From Isoetes taiwanensis (lineage: Eukaryota > Streptophyta > Lycopodiopsida > Isoetales > Isoetaceae), in NCBI GenBank assembly GCA_021234155.1, contig JAJEKV010000099.1, positions 1,698,297 to 1,762,296 on the forward strand: 64,000 nucleotides of DNA, given 5' to 3'. Position 1 is the first letter of the stretch, and each line of letters starts with the position of its first letter. This document shows positions 55,596-64,000 of this stretch, one piece after another. Position numbers and translations under genes: made by a program. The notes below the pieces were generated by a model. It saw nothing but the letters and a program-made list of their open reading frames with translations. It ran no database searches and was not told the DNA's origin.

Positions 55596-56373
55596 TCATC
55601 ATGAAATCCAACAGAGTAGCAGGACATAAAATTTTGAAGGTATCTTCAAACCATAACCAGAAGGAGGTGAGCTTGACACACCCAAAGATATGCTCAAAAG
55701 TTTCCTCATTACCACAGCCAAGAGGGCAATTTGAATCAATGGGATGAGTGAGATGATTTGAGTGCCTAGAGATCATTTCCAAATTAGATAAACTCTTGTT
55801 TGCAACAAGCCAAACAAAGTAAGAGATCTTTGGGGGCAGATAGGAATGCCAAATGTTTGTGAAGAGTCTGGTTTCAGTTTCATCCGAGAAACCCCAATAC
55901 AATTTTGCCTTTGAAGGCACATGTGATTTGTTTAAACATCTGTAGACTTTTGAGACGCTATAACTTGGTTTGTCAAATAGGGTATAATCAATAATAATGG
56001 GATTAACCAGAAGATTGAATGTATGGACCTTGCGCATAATATATCTAAATAGAGTTCTATCAGAAGAACTACCTCTGATTTTGTGCTTCAAAGTAGTCCA
56101 GGTAATCCATCTGCCTTGATCCCAGAGATCACCAAGAGTGAGAATATTATAGTCTTTCCATTTCTTGTAGAGCTTTTTATGTCTGATGGCAAGAGGAGTA
56201 GAGTGATCTCTAGAGAAATTGGGATTCCAGAAAATATTAGTGCTGATATGACTGTTTTCCAGGTTGGAATGGTGAAAAGTCTGATGAACCTTGTTCCAGG
56301 CAATAATCATGTTTCTCATGAGTGGAGAAATATGGGGGGCAGGTTGCAGAGTTGTGAAAGCTGAATGAGGCAA
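55465..56373 (-). CDS. LINE 1 RT zinc-binding (zf-RVT) region, 302 codons open
   Basis: This is the longest intact frame in the window. Residues about 150-235 hold SKAKLYWGFSDETETRL, then KISYFVWLVANKSLSNLEMI and CPLGCGNEETFEHIFGC (C-x3-C..E-x2-EHIF-x-C), the zinc-binding pattern seen after the RT of plant LINEs. The end reads FIALWNVWKHRNRC, also typical. It would be the C-terminal third of the LINE ORF2 polyprotein. The ATG used by the frame is internal, not a real start. Confidence 0.8.
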   Translation of the reverse strand: MPHSAFTTLQPAPHISPLMRNMIIAWNKVHQTFHHSNLENSHISTNIFWNPNFSRDHSTPLAIRHKKLYKKWKDYNILTLGDLWDQGRWITWTTLKHKIRGSSSDRTLFRYIMRKVHTFNLLVNPIIIDYTLFDKPSYSVSKVYRCLNKSHVPSKAKLYWGFSDETETRLFTNIWHSYLPPKISYFVWLVANKSLSNLEMISRHSNHLTHPIDSNCPLGCGNEETFEHIFGCVKLTSFWLWFEDTFKILCPATLLDFMMNDDAFTNSLCFIALWNVWKHRNRCHYGGKRISIHDKNTSYIRH

Positions 56374-56479
56374 ATTATGAGAGATGGATGCATGTTTCTT
56401 TGGATGGATACAAGAAAGCCAGTAATTGATAAAGATTGAGGCAGGATTATTATTTAAGAATAATGACTTCGGATGTACT

Positions 56480-57720
56480 TACACTGCTAAGGCATAACTT
56501 TGCAAGACAATATTTTTGCATCCCAACCCACCTTGAATTTTGCTTCTGGTAATTGAAGAATATGATGCTTTCCCCATATGAAATTTCTCACTATTCTCTC
56601 AATCTGCAGATAAATGCATTTGGGAGCTAGGAGTGCAGATGAGAAATAAATGTGGGAGGCTGCAATGACGAGTTTGCAATTAGAGTTCTCCACACTAAAG
56701 AGAGACAATTGCCATAATTCCCAAGTTTCTTTCTAATCCTTTCTACAATGGGATTCCAAAGACATTTGAGACTAGGATTGAGAGAAAGGGGCATGCCAAG
56801 AAGTTGAGTTGTCTCAGTGTCAGTCATACATTTAATGCCAGCAATGTTATCTGTGTTGAAATCCCCAATGATAGTACATTTGTTTCTATTCAAGTGAATA
56901 CCCGCAGGCGAAACCAAAATTATGAATAGTCTGCAAGAAAGTTTGAATAATGTTCAAATCATTTTTGAGGAAACCCCAAGGAGTCATCGATATTGAAGGA
57001 TTGATAGATTTGTGATGTTGTATGCAGTAAATTTAAACCAACTATATGTCGGTCGATTGGAGATGAATGATAACTCTAGTTAACATTTCAGCAACAACTA
57101 GAAATAAATATGGTGCTAAGGGGCACCCTTGTCTGACACCTCTAGCAAGGGGAAGAATTGTCCTGGAGATCCATTAATGAGCACGGTGGATTGGGATGCA
57201 GGTTAAGCCCCGAGGATCAACTGGATGATCTTGTGGCTGAAGCCAAGTTTCTCGAGAGAAATTTTAAAAAATCCCATCATTTGTATCAAAAGCCTTTGAA
57301 AAATCTAGTTTTAAGAGAATGCGATCGATTTGTCGGCTTTGTTCCAATGCAAACCCTCCATGGCGACAATGTAGTTATTCGGGATGAATCTATTTGGGAG
57401 GAATCTGCAGATTGATTGGAGCTAATGACTTCACGAAGGTGAGTTTTGACCCCCGTTTTGCAATAATTTTTGCACAAACTTTATAAGTAGAATTTGTCAA
57501 GGATATTGGCCTCCGTCGAGAAGGATTGGGGATTGTCAACTTTTGGTATCAAAGTGATTAGTCCAAACGAAAAGAGCGGTCACGGTGGTTTGAATTCGAA
57601 GCCTTTAATCATAAACATGAAGTCATCTTTGATTATGTCCCGGGAATTTAAGATAAAATTAGGGTGGAAGGCCATCTCGGCGGGACTTTTCCCTTTGGCA
57701 AGACTTTTGAGAGTAGTAAA
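56480..57720 (-). pseudogene. LINE 1 reverse transcriptase, frame-broken
   Basis: RGVRQGCPLAPYLFLVVAEM (about 57145-57085) is the conserved LINE RT block. The polymerase box appears near 56985 as FNIDDS in place of the usual FADD. NRNKCTIIGDFN and TTQLLGMPLSLNPSLK (about 56890-56760) follow. Stops and shifts are dense between 57150 and 57700, where the DITKAFD-type block should be. Confidence 0.65.
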
Positions 57721-57726
57721 ATTTCC

Positions 57727-58389
57727 TCAATGGAGGGTAGCTTCGAGCATTAGACATTCTGATCTCAACTTGTGAAGACCATTATTGATAATCATAACTG
57801 AAAACGATTTGGCTTCAACAGTTTGAGAAGGGGTATCAATAGGTTGGGAAAAGATTGCAGTATACTTGGAGCAAAAGTAGTTAGATATCTCTTTCTGGTC
57901 ATCCAAAGTAACATCATTGTCATCTTTAATGGAAGAAAGTTGGCTTTTAAGAAGCCTGGATTTAGCCACCCTGTAAAAAAATTTGGAGTTCCCATGATCC
58001 ATTTTGGAAAAGTATTTAAGCTTACATCTGATTGAAGAACCTTTGGCTTCTAATTCTTCAATGGTCTTGATGGCCATTTCTAGATTCCCCTCTTGCCAGT
58101 GGAGCTCAATATTTAGGGGATCATCCTGAAGTTTCATTCTAACTTCTTTCATATCTTGAAGATAAGCTCTCTTCTCAGCAAGCTTACTGTCATGAAGGTG
58201 TTTAGACCAGTTCTTGATCCAGGATTTGGATTCTTTGATATTGGAATAAAATGCCCTCATTGAGTTTGTAGATCTAACTCTGGGAAGAGAATTGTAAAAG
58301 GCTTTAAATTCCTCACAGAATGCAGCAGAGTCAAGGAGGGAGCAGTTTAGCTTGAAGGGGGTGTTTCCATGTCTCTTTATAGAAAGCAC
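57727..58389 (-). CDS. LINE 1 ORF2 linker, 220 codons open
   Basis: An open frame between endonuclease and RT. It has the usual features of this linker: FKLNCSLLDSAAFCEEFKAF, SWIKNWSKHLHDSKLAEK, and CKLKYFSKMDHGNSKFFYRV followed by DDQKEISNYFCSKYTAIFS, a typical L1 approach to the RT domain. Helical and rich in Lys and Glu. Part of ORF2, not a separate gene. Confidence 0.7.
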   Translation of the reverse strand: MLSIKRHGNTPFKLNCSLLDSAAFCEEFKAFYNSLPRVRSTNSMRAFYSNIKESKSWIKNWSKHLHDSKLAEKRAYLQDMKEVRMKLQDDPLNIELHWQEGNLEMAIKTIEELEAKGSSIRCKLKYFSKMDHGNSKFFYRVAKSRLLKSQLSSIKDDNDVTLDDQKEISNYFCSKYTAIFSQPIDTPSQTVEAKSFSVMIINNGLHKLRSECLMLEATLH

Positions 58390-58545
58390 ATGCTTGGTGA
58401 TTAGAAACTGAGGCTGATGGTCAGAGATGGAGGTACACTCATCACTGTGAACAAAGCAGTTATCCCAAAAGTCATGATGACTGTTATTAATATAGAATCT
58501 GTCGAGTGCACAATAAAACCTATTATTCCCTTCTTGTTTGTTTGA

Positions 58546-58971
58546 TCAAGTATAAGCTGATGTAGAGGATGGAATATGTTGTAAGAAGTGCATATCAAGC
58601 AATAAATCCCATTGAGTTCTCTCATCAGTACACATGTTTAAATCCCCCCAATTTTTCATGTCCCAGGTTGGAGTGTTGTTGAAGTCACCTGCCATAATCC
58701 ATGTTTCACAACTCTGAGTTGAGAGCCAGTTGCTAATAGAAGGCCAGGTTGTAGCCCTGAGTCTAGAGTCAGTTGAAGCATAAATGTTAATGATCCCAAA
58801 AGAAATGTCATTATTTAGAACTTCTCTTTTTGCCGTGGTCTTGCATGGGCTATTGTAAATCAAACTTTGATTTAGATGCTTCCAAATAATGCCCTGACCT
58901 ACCCGGATGTGCCCGGTGGCTTCAATCCAAATTGAGGAAAACCGGGGCCTATCAATCAAAGGTTTGAGCAC
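58546..58971 (-). pseudogene. LINE 1 endonuclease (APE-type), C-terminal part
   Basis: FGIINIYASTDSRLRATTW and WIMAGDFNNTPTWDMKNWGD are the plant L1 apurinic-endonuclease blocks; GDFN carries catalytic Asp and Asn. The final SDHQP block lies in another frame at about 58430-58410. This enzyme nicks the target for target-primed reverse transcription. The N-terminal half is not readable. Confidence 0.75.
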
Positions 58972-59092
58972 TCAAAGTTAAGCATCTCGGTTCTATGGCG
59001 GGATAATGTCAACATCATAGTTTCTTATCACGAGATATTACCCTCCTCCTTTTAAGAAAGCCTTTTATTCCCCGAGATTCCAGTGAGAATCT

Positions 59093-59365
59093 TCATGGAG
59101 ATAAATTTATGGAAGGAAGCGAAGAAAGAAGGGTGCCTAAGTATCCTTCTACGGATCTTAGCCTTGTGTTAGGCTGCGAGGAGTGTTGGAGGAAGTAGGT
59201 GCTCTTTGAGTTTTTCTTCTTCTTGGCCTTTTTGCTATTAGACTTAGCTATGCTAGCACATTTTTGATTGGATGTGAGGTAGGCATCATCATCCCAAGTG
59301 TTTCCATTGGTGTTGATATTATTTAAAGCATTCTCCTTGTCTGATTCAGTGTCAGCAGAATCCAT
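59093..59365 (-). pseudogene. LINE 1 ORF1-like tail
   Basis: A 90-codon frame: MDSADTESDKENALNNINTN followed by a run of Lys and Ser (KKAKKKKNSKS). Acidic then basic low-complexity sequence, as in the C-terminal part of plant L1 ORF1 proteins. No zinc knuckle seen. Confidence 0.4.
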
Positions 59366-59598
59366 GTCAACAGGGTTTATGGGATCAGGATTCTCTGCAT
59401 GATGGGGGCAACTCCAAAACTTTGACTTACAACAATCTTCTTTTTTTTTATTGAAGGCGACTATTTATATTAATTATAAGTTAAATATACAAAAAAGAAA
59501 CTTTTTTCATGGGAAGTGTAACCCTATTACAGTTTAAGATACTTAGAAAAAGAGGTATCTGAAAAGCATAGTCTTTTTGAACAGTTAACAGAAAGAAG

Positions 59599-59892
59599 CT
59601 AATGAATTCCTTGGAGGTGCTGGTTTGTTCTTTTCCTTGCTTTCCCCTTCATAATCAGATGGAATGTGCAGTAGGTGCATTTACAATTGCCCGCCTTGGC
59701 CATGTTGAATCTTCCTTTGGCATCTTTGGCCTCGCAGATCAAATCTCTTCGAATGTTGTAATTTTGGTCACAACAGCAACCACATACGCATATGGCATCG
59801 AGATGTGCAGATGTATCAGCTGGGCCGAAGAACTTGATCCATTCCTTTTCATGCTCGGCTTTGTTTCTTTTCCATTTGAGCCTCCTAGTCAT
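59599..59892 (-). pseudogene. LINE 2 C-terminal Cys-rich piece
   Basis: A 97-codon frame with CVCGCCCDQN and CKCTYC clusters and a basic end (KARKRTNQHL). The Cys spacing suggests a zinc-binding tail of ORF2, but may be fortuitous in a degraded region. It lies 150 bases before the poly(A). Confidence 0.3.
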
Positions 59893-60079
59893 CGAGGCGA
59901 GTATCTCTGCGTGATGCTTGATTCATACATTAATACTAAGGATCCAATTAATATCATACAATACATGTTTTATGATCCCTTCCGGGATAATTTCAAAATC
60001 AAATATGAAAGAGTTTCTCCTTTCCAAATTCTCCACAAGAGGATATAAATTACGCTTTCTGTTGTTGGGTTGTTAGGCA

Positions 60080-60470
60080 TGAAGAATTCTTTGTGATCCG
60101 GGTAACAAGATTTTGGCCAAGGATCTCGAGGCCCGTTCGAAACCCATTCGGACCATAGGCAAGACCGAATAGATGATTTTCATCCTCCTTATAGGCTAGG
60201 CATCCGTCACAAATATCGAGTTAGTCATGGAAAGCTTAAATCTCTTCACGGTTAGTAGCCAATCCCTTGTTGCCATAGCTGCCACATAAATGCTTTGATT
60301 TTGGATTAATTGGGCTGCTCCACATAAATTTGAGGTTCCTTCTAGGCGTGTCAGAAGAAACTCCCCATTTGAGGTGAATAGTAACGGTTTGGTCTCTCAT
60401 GAGAAACTTGTAGGCGAATTGACTTTGTAGCCATTCACCCCATTGTGTTTTTCAAGAGTCTTGGGAGTGG
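60080..60470 (-). pseudogene. LINE 2 RT zinc-binding region, frame-broken
   Basis: In one minus frame, LDICDGCLAYKEDENHLFGL (about 60220-60160) fits the C-x2-C..E-x-HLF pattern of the zf-RVT region. NLKFMWSSPINPKSK precedes it (about 60335). Stops interrupt the frame. Confidence 0.5.
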
Positions 60471-60959
60471 GACCACATGCCATTCACTCTTGTATTAATA
60501 ATGGCTTCATCGACATCGTGCTTGCTGACCTTCCCACGCAAGGACCGAGTTATGAAATAAAATAATTCCATTATCATCGAAAAGATCTCGATCATGGTGA
60601 TCCCTTTTTGCTTCAAAGCTTAAACTTGATCAGGAAATGGCGGCTAGGCACATATCGGGGTTATCAAGATGAGAGCGGGGATTCCAAAAATGGATTGATC
60701 ATGGATAAACCCTTTTCCCAATCAGACATCTGTTTAACCGAGCCAAGCCTTTATCCACTTTTAATAAGACACGGAGTGGTGGGCTGGAGCAGAGAATGGA
60801 AAGAAGATAGAGTGTGGCGGGGTCCATCTTTAGATTTCTCCAACCATAAGGATGGCATTTACCAATATAATGCCCGATCGTGTCTTGATATGGGGTGCTT
60901 GATTTTTATCATAAGAGGCCTTATGAAAATATTTTCTTTGCAAAGCCAAACCTTGCTTT

Positions 60960-62240
60960 CTTATATTAATAGTTCCCTATCCACCTACGCTTTTGACTTG
61001 CAACACTCTTCCATGGAAACCGGATGCGGCATCTTCTATTTTGGCCCTGGAGATAGACACATAATAATACCTTGAAGCTTATTAGTAACTTTTTGGGAGC
61101 TAAAATAATTGAGGATTGATAGACCTGCGAGGAGGTTATCATAAAATTGGCTATAATAGCTCTGCCATTCTTGGAAAGATATTTAGAGTTCAGGGTGTCT
61201 ACCTTTTTATAAAATTTATCAGTTATATCATTCCACAGTTCCGAGGCATTACTTCTGATGGCAAAAGGAATACCCAGAATTTTAGTCTTAGTGCGGGGAG
61301 TTATACTTACGACCAAAAAGGTCATTTGCACGGGTGCCTTTGTCCATGTCCCTGGCTTGAATAGCAGATTTTAGAGGGTTAATTTTGCAACCTGAGGTAT
61401 GACCAAAGTCCTGGAGAATATGCTGAGTGTTGATGATCGAATCCTGATCCATAGAAGTCATAATGAAGGTATCATCAGCAAAATGTCCATTGAGGATCTG
61501 ATCCACTTGAGAGTTATCAGGGAGTTGAAGTCCTTTGATAGAATTCTCATTCTTTGCCTTTTCCAATCTGCTATGCAATGCTTCCATAACGGGGCTAGAG
61601 GACACCCTTGCTTAACACCTCTTTTAAGAGCAAAGAAAGGGCTGCACTCACCATTAACAAGTACTGCCGATCTAGAATTACTCAAGATAGCTTTAAACAT
61701 ACCTATACTTTCTTCGTTGAACCCCAAAGCTTTGCAGCATTTAAACAAGAAATTCCAACTGACCGTATCAAACGCTTTCGTGATATCCAGTTTGAGAAGG
61801 GCAATATCTTGGTTGGATTCCTTGGCCCAGTGTAATTCTAAGATTGCAGTGACCACATTATCCAGGATAAAACGATCCTTAAGATATGCTGATTGGGTGC
61901 TACTGATTGCATTGTTTAAAATCTTCTTGAGTCTAGCAGCCAGCGCCCCTGCAATTATCTTGTAAATGACATTAGTAAGAGAAATTGGTCTATAATCAGC
62001 AAAGGAGGTTGGGGAGTCAATCTTGGGGATGAGAGTAATAAGACTTCGTGTTGATTAAGCATCCGACACTTATTTATCCCCGAACTCATTGGCTAATTTG
62101 GTAATACCTTCACTTAAAATAGGCCAAGCCTTTTTAAAAAATTCTTTTTAGGAGGCCGCGGTCCGGTCCCGGGTCTTCCCATTATCCATTCCAGAGATAA
62201 CTTCCTTGAGCTCAATATCAGTAAATGGGGCTGTGATCAT
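60960..62240 (-). pseudogene. LINE 2 reverse transcriptase, three frames
   Basis: The blocks in order are: ISGMDNGKT with a shifted PGPD (about 62205-62160), IALLKLDITKAFDTVSWNFL (about 61800-61740), LKRGVKQGCPLAP (about 61625-61590), NGHFADDTFIMTSMD (about 61490-61445) with the catalytic Asp pair, and TKILGIPFAI, KNGRAIIANFMITSSQVYQS (about 61285-61090). All are standard L1 RT motifs. It needs two or three frame changes, and would prime reverse transcription on nicked target DNA. Confidence 0.8.
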
Positions 62241-62826
62241 GTTGTTCTGGTCATCATTGACTTTACTCCCAATGTTAATGAAAAGGTCCATCATTCCATC
62301 GGAGTGGTCGGTGTTAGTACACATGATCTTTGTGAAATGGTCCACAAATGTGACCTTTCTTAAGGTTGAGATCACCAAAATTAGAATATCCCCCACCTTA
62401 ACTTCATCAATTTGATTTCTTTTGAGCTTTGTCTTGGCCTTGATAAAAAAATACTTGGAGTTGCATCTCTCATCCTCCTTGAGCTCTTTGATTTTAGCCT
62501 TTACTTTCCAGCCCTTTTGCAATGCTAATTTCCTCCTTCTCTATCTCTGAATTTTGATGTCTTCTTGCCTGTCGTCGCCAGGGGCATTCTTTGAGGCTTT
62601 CTCTCGGTTTTAGCCATTGGCTTTGCTTACGGTAGTAGATTTCTTTACCCCAGCATTTTAGCCAGCTCTTAATGTGCTTGGCTAAATTAATCCACCACCA
62701 CATCCAACCAGTATCACCAGCCGACATGGGATGACAGTTTATAATGTTCTGGAGCTTATCCATAAATTCCTCATGGTCCAAAAGATTAACATTAAGCTTG
62801 AAAAAGGATTTTCTATTGCTTTGCAT
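62148..62826 (-). pseudogene. LINE 2 ORF2 linker
   Basis: Two frames joined by a shift near 62510: KSFFKLNVNLLDHEEFMDKL, HIKSWLKCWGKEIYYRKQ and then KAKIKELKEDERCNSKYFF, the same region as 58389-57727 of LINE 1. The equivalent CNSKYFF/NSKFFYR phrases show the two LINEs are related but not recent copies. Confidence 0.65.
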
Positions 62827-62885
62827 GTTCTTGCCAATAAAACAAATTTGCTGAGGATAGTGGTCGGAGAGAGTGTATCATTAGA

Positions 62886-63400
62886 TTATCCACTCTCTTC
62901 GCCAATAGTCCAAAGGTTCTCACTAAGGTAAAAACGGTCATGGAGGCAACAAATAGGATCAACTCTATGATCAGACCAGCTAAAAGAATTAGGTTTAGTT
63001 CTGGCAATTCTGAGATTATGATCAGCTACAAGCTTGGACCAAACGCCCTGTTCCTGAGGCAAGAGAGCTTTAAAATTCCTATTTTTCATGTAACTATCAG
63101 TGACCATATTAAAGTCTCCAGCCCGAAATTAGATCATCAAAGATCTATATTGGCCAAACTTTTTGATTAATTTGATTCCACACACAGAATCCTCTCCGGA
63201 GGGATTATGGTAAGAGTACACATTAGCTATAGCTATAGTTTCAAGGGCCAAGATTACCTACCGAAATCACCACCTACCACCATTATCATTGACCATATGA
63301 ATTACCTCTAGATTGATTCTCATGTTCCACACTATGGCAATACCGCAGGCGAGTCATTAGCACTTATAGACCAAACTTTAAAATTAGGAGGAAGGGATCT
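62886..63400 (-). pseudogene. LINE 2 endonuclease, C-terminal part
   Basis: NRNFKALLPQEQGVWSKLVA and SWSDHRVDPICCLHDRFYLS belong to the end of the L1 endonuclease; a GDFN block lies upstream in another frame near 63120-63100. Damaged at about 63170-63400. Confidence 0.5.
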
Positions 63401-63616
63401 AGAGATAATCTAGTTATGGTTAAGATCATAGATCTTATGCTCTGGATTAGCAAAATATCGAGGGTTAAGGGTAGATATCTGAGACCTTTAAACGCTCCTT
63501 TTTGATAATACTATTTATACCTGGAGATTCAGTGTAATGATTTTAAGGGGTTGGACATTAGCCTTCCTTTGTACCTTCCTTTGGCCATCCCGATTGGATG
63601 GCGAGAATTCCTGGGC

Positions 63617-63850
63617 TTACTCTCTCTGGAGGTCAATGTAAGTTTTCTTCGTCCCTGCCCCTTCTTCTTGAAGTAATGCGCTTCCAACCTTCCTCATTGC
63701 AAGAATGTATGAACTCATGGTCCAATTATAGTTCTCGGACTCCCCCTCGGAATTTTCCTCCTTAAGAGGAAAAGAGAGAGTTACCATGCACATTTTAAAT
63801 TTGACTTCCAAGTTGACATTCTTGATAAGAAAATCCCAATTGTTATTCAT
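63617..63850 (-). pseudogene. LINE 2 ORF1-like fragment
   Basis: A 77-codon frame (FLIKNVNLEVKFKMCMVTLS, SYILAMRKVGSALLQEEG). Position upstream of the endonuclease suggests ORF1 or the ORF1-ORF2 junction. No domain recognised. Sequence continues out of the window. Confidence 0.35.
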
Positions 63851-64000
63851 GAAAAGAGAATAAACTTATTGAGAGTGAAATCCGGAGCGAGGATTATCTC
63901 TTTGAGCCCGAGCGAATCAACCATATTTTTGGGGCCATTCCTGCCTAATAATGAGAGGGTTTAAGCGATGTAACTTTTTTCCGGTGCAGCTTCTTCAAGC

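Larger units (their letters stand above)
54660..59430 (-). mobile_element. L1-type LINE 1 (minus strand)
   Basis: Read from 59430 downwards: ORF1-like Lys/Ser-rich tail (59365-59093), endonuclease (58971-58546), linker (58389-57727), reverse transcriptase (about 57700-56600), RT-associated zinc-binding region (56373-55465), and a C-terminal unassigned part (55595-54760). The order is that of plant L1 elements. The reading frame is broken in several places, most heavily between 57100 and 57700. The 3' end near 54660 has no obvious poly(A). Confidence 0.85.
59436..64000 (-). mobile_element. L1-type LINE 2 (minus strand), 5' end beyond window
   Basis: The poly(A) tail is visible as a poly-T at about 59441-59449. 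Upstream of it (higher coordinates) come a C-terminal Cys-rich piece (59892-59599), zinc-binding region (about 60460-60080), RT (about 62240-60960), linker (62826-62148), endonuclease (about 63400-62886) and ORF1-like sequence (63850-63617 and on to the window end). It is inserted immediately upstream of LINE 1 in the same orientation. Frames are broken in at least five places. Confidence 0.85.

Noticed and set aside
59602-60048. 148-codon plus-strand frame
   Set aside because: Antisense to the C-terminal end of LINE 2; no domain of its own.
60608-61075. 155-codon plus-strand frame
   Set aside because: Antisense to the LINE 2 RT/zinc-binding region; a shadow frame.
61399-61965. 188-codon plus-strand frame
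   Set aside because: Complement of the well-supported LINE 2 RT motifs (KLDITKAFD, RGVKQGCP, FADD).

Overview
The window is nuclear DNA from a flowering plant. Evidence: long-LTR Ty3/gypsy chromovirus sequence primed by initiator tRNA-Met, plant-type L1 LINEs, intron-containing genes with GT..AG junctions, and fragments of plant families (CIPK kinase N-lobe, NIF/FCP1-like HAD phosphatase, RNF14-like RBR ligase, Ulp1-like protease). Almost all of it is transposable elements and their debris. I see no rRNA, tRNA or CRISPR.

Layout. (1) 1-5273 is the 3' half of a chromovirus (E1: RT, RNase H, integrase, chromodomain, 3' LTR). (2) 5274-16740 (block R1) holds, on +, a multi-exon Ulp1-like protease gene (about 6848-8893) and an unknown acidic-tailed gene (about 9040-10435); on -, facing them, a gene for a transposase-like protein with DFAxNY / LDDRSHD / WSDG / HDG motifs (about 13500-10690). 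Then come minisatellites, 0.5-kb tandem repeats, a CIPK exon fragment, an inverted array of GGAAACCCTTCC and a palindromic minisatellite. (3) 16741-20064 has no recognisable gene. (4) 20070-31825 is a complete chromovirus (E2) with two 1.7-kb LTRs, a primer-binding site and a 5-bp AGTTT target duplication. (5) 31826-about 43620 (block R2) repeats block R1 in the same order. (6) 43620-54660 is mostly intergenic, with small inverted-repeat elements, an NIF/FCP1-like phosphatase gene (48302-49437) and an RBR E3 ligase fragment (53760-54300). (7) 54660-64000 holds two L1-type LINEs, both on the minus strand, one behind the other.

The dominant structure is a direct duplication: 1-16740 matches 26249-about 43620 in order and orientation, offset 26.25-26.88 kb. 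The chromovirus has AGTTT next to its 3' LTR in both copies, so the duplication (or mis-assembly) came after the insertion. Copies differ by many 1-4-base changes, often at CAG/CTG sites (CAG or CTG against CGG, CCG or CG), while AT-rich stretches of 100-300 bp are almost identical. I infer that many frame breaks are consensus errors of noisy long reads at methylated CHG sites rather than real decay; gene calls are therefore given as regions, not exact CDS.

The best candidate for something undescribed is block R: a Ulp1-like protease gene and a DFAxNY/SDG-type transposase-like gene transcribed towards each other, with repeat-rich flanks. It may be a large plant DNA transposon.
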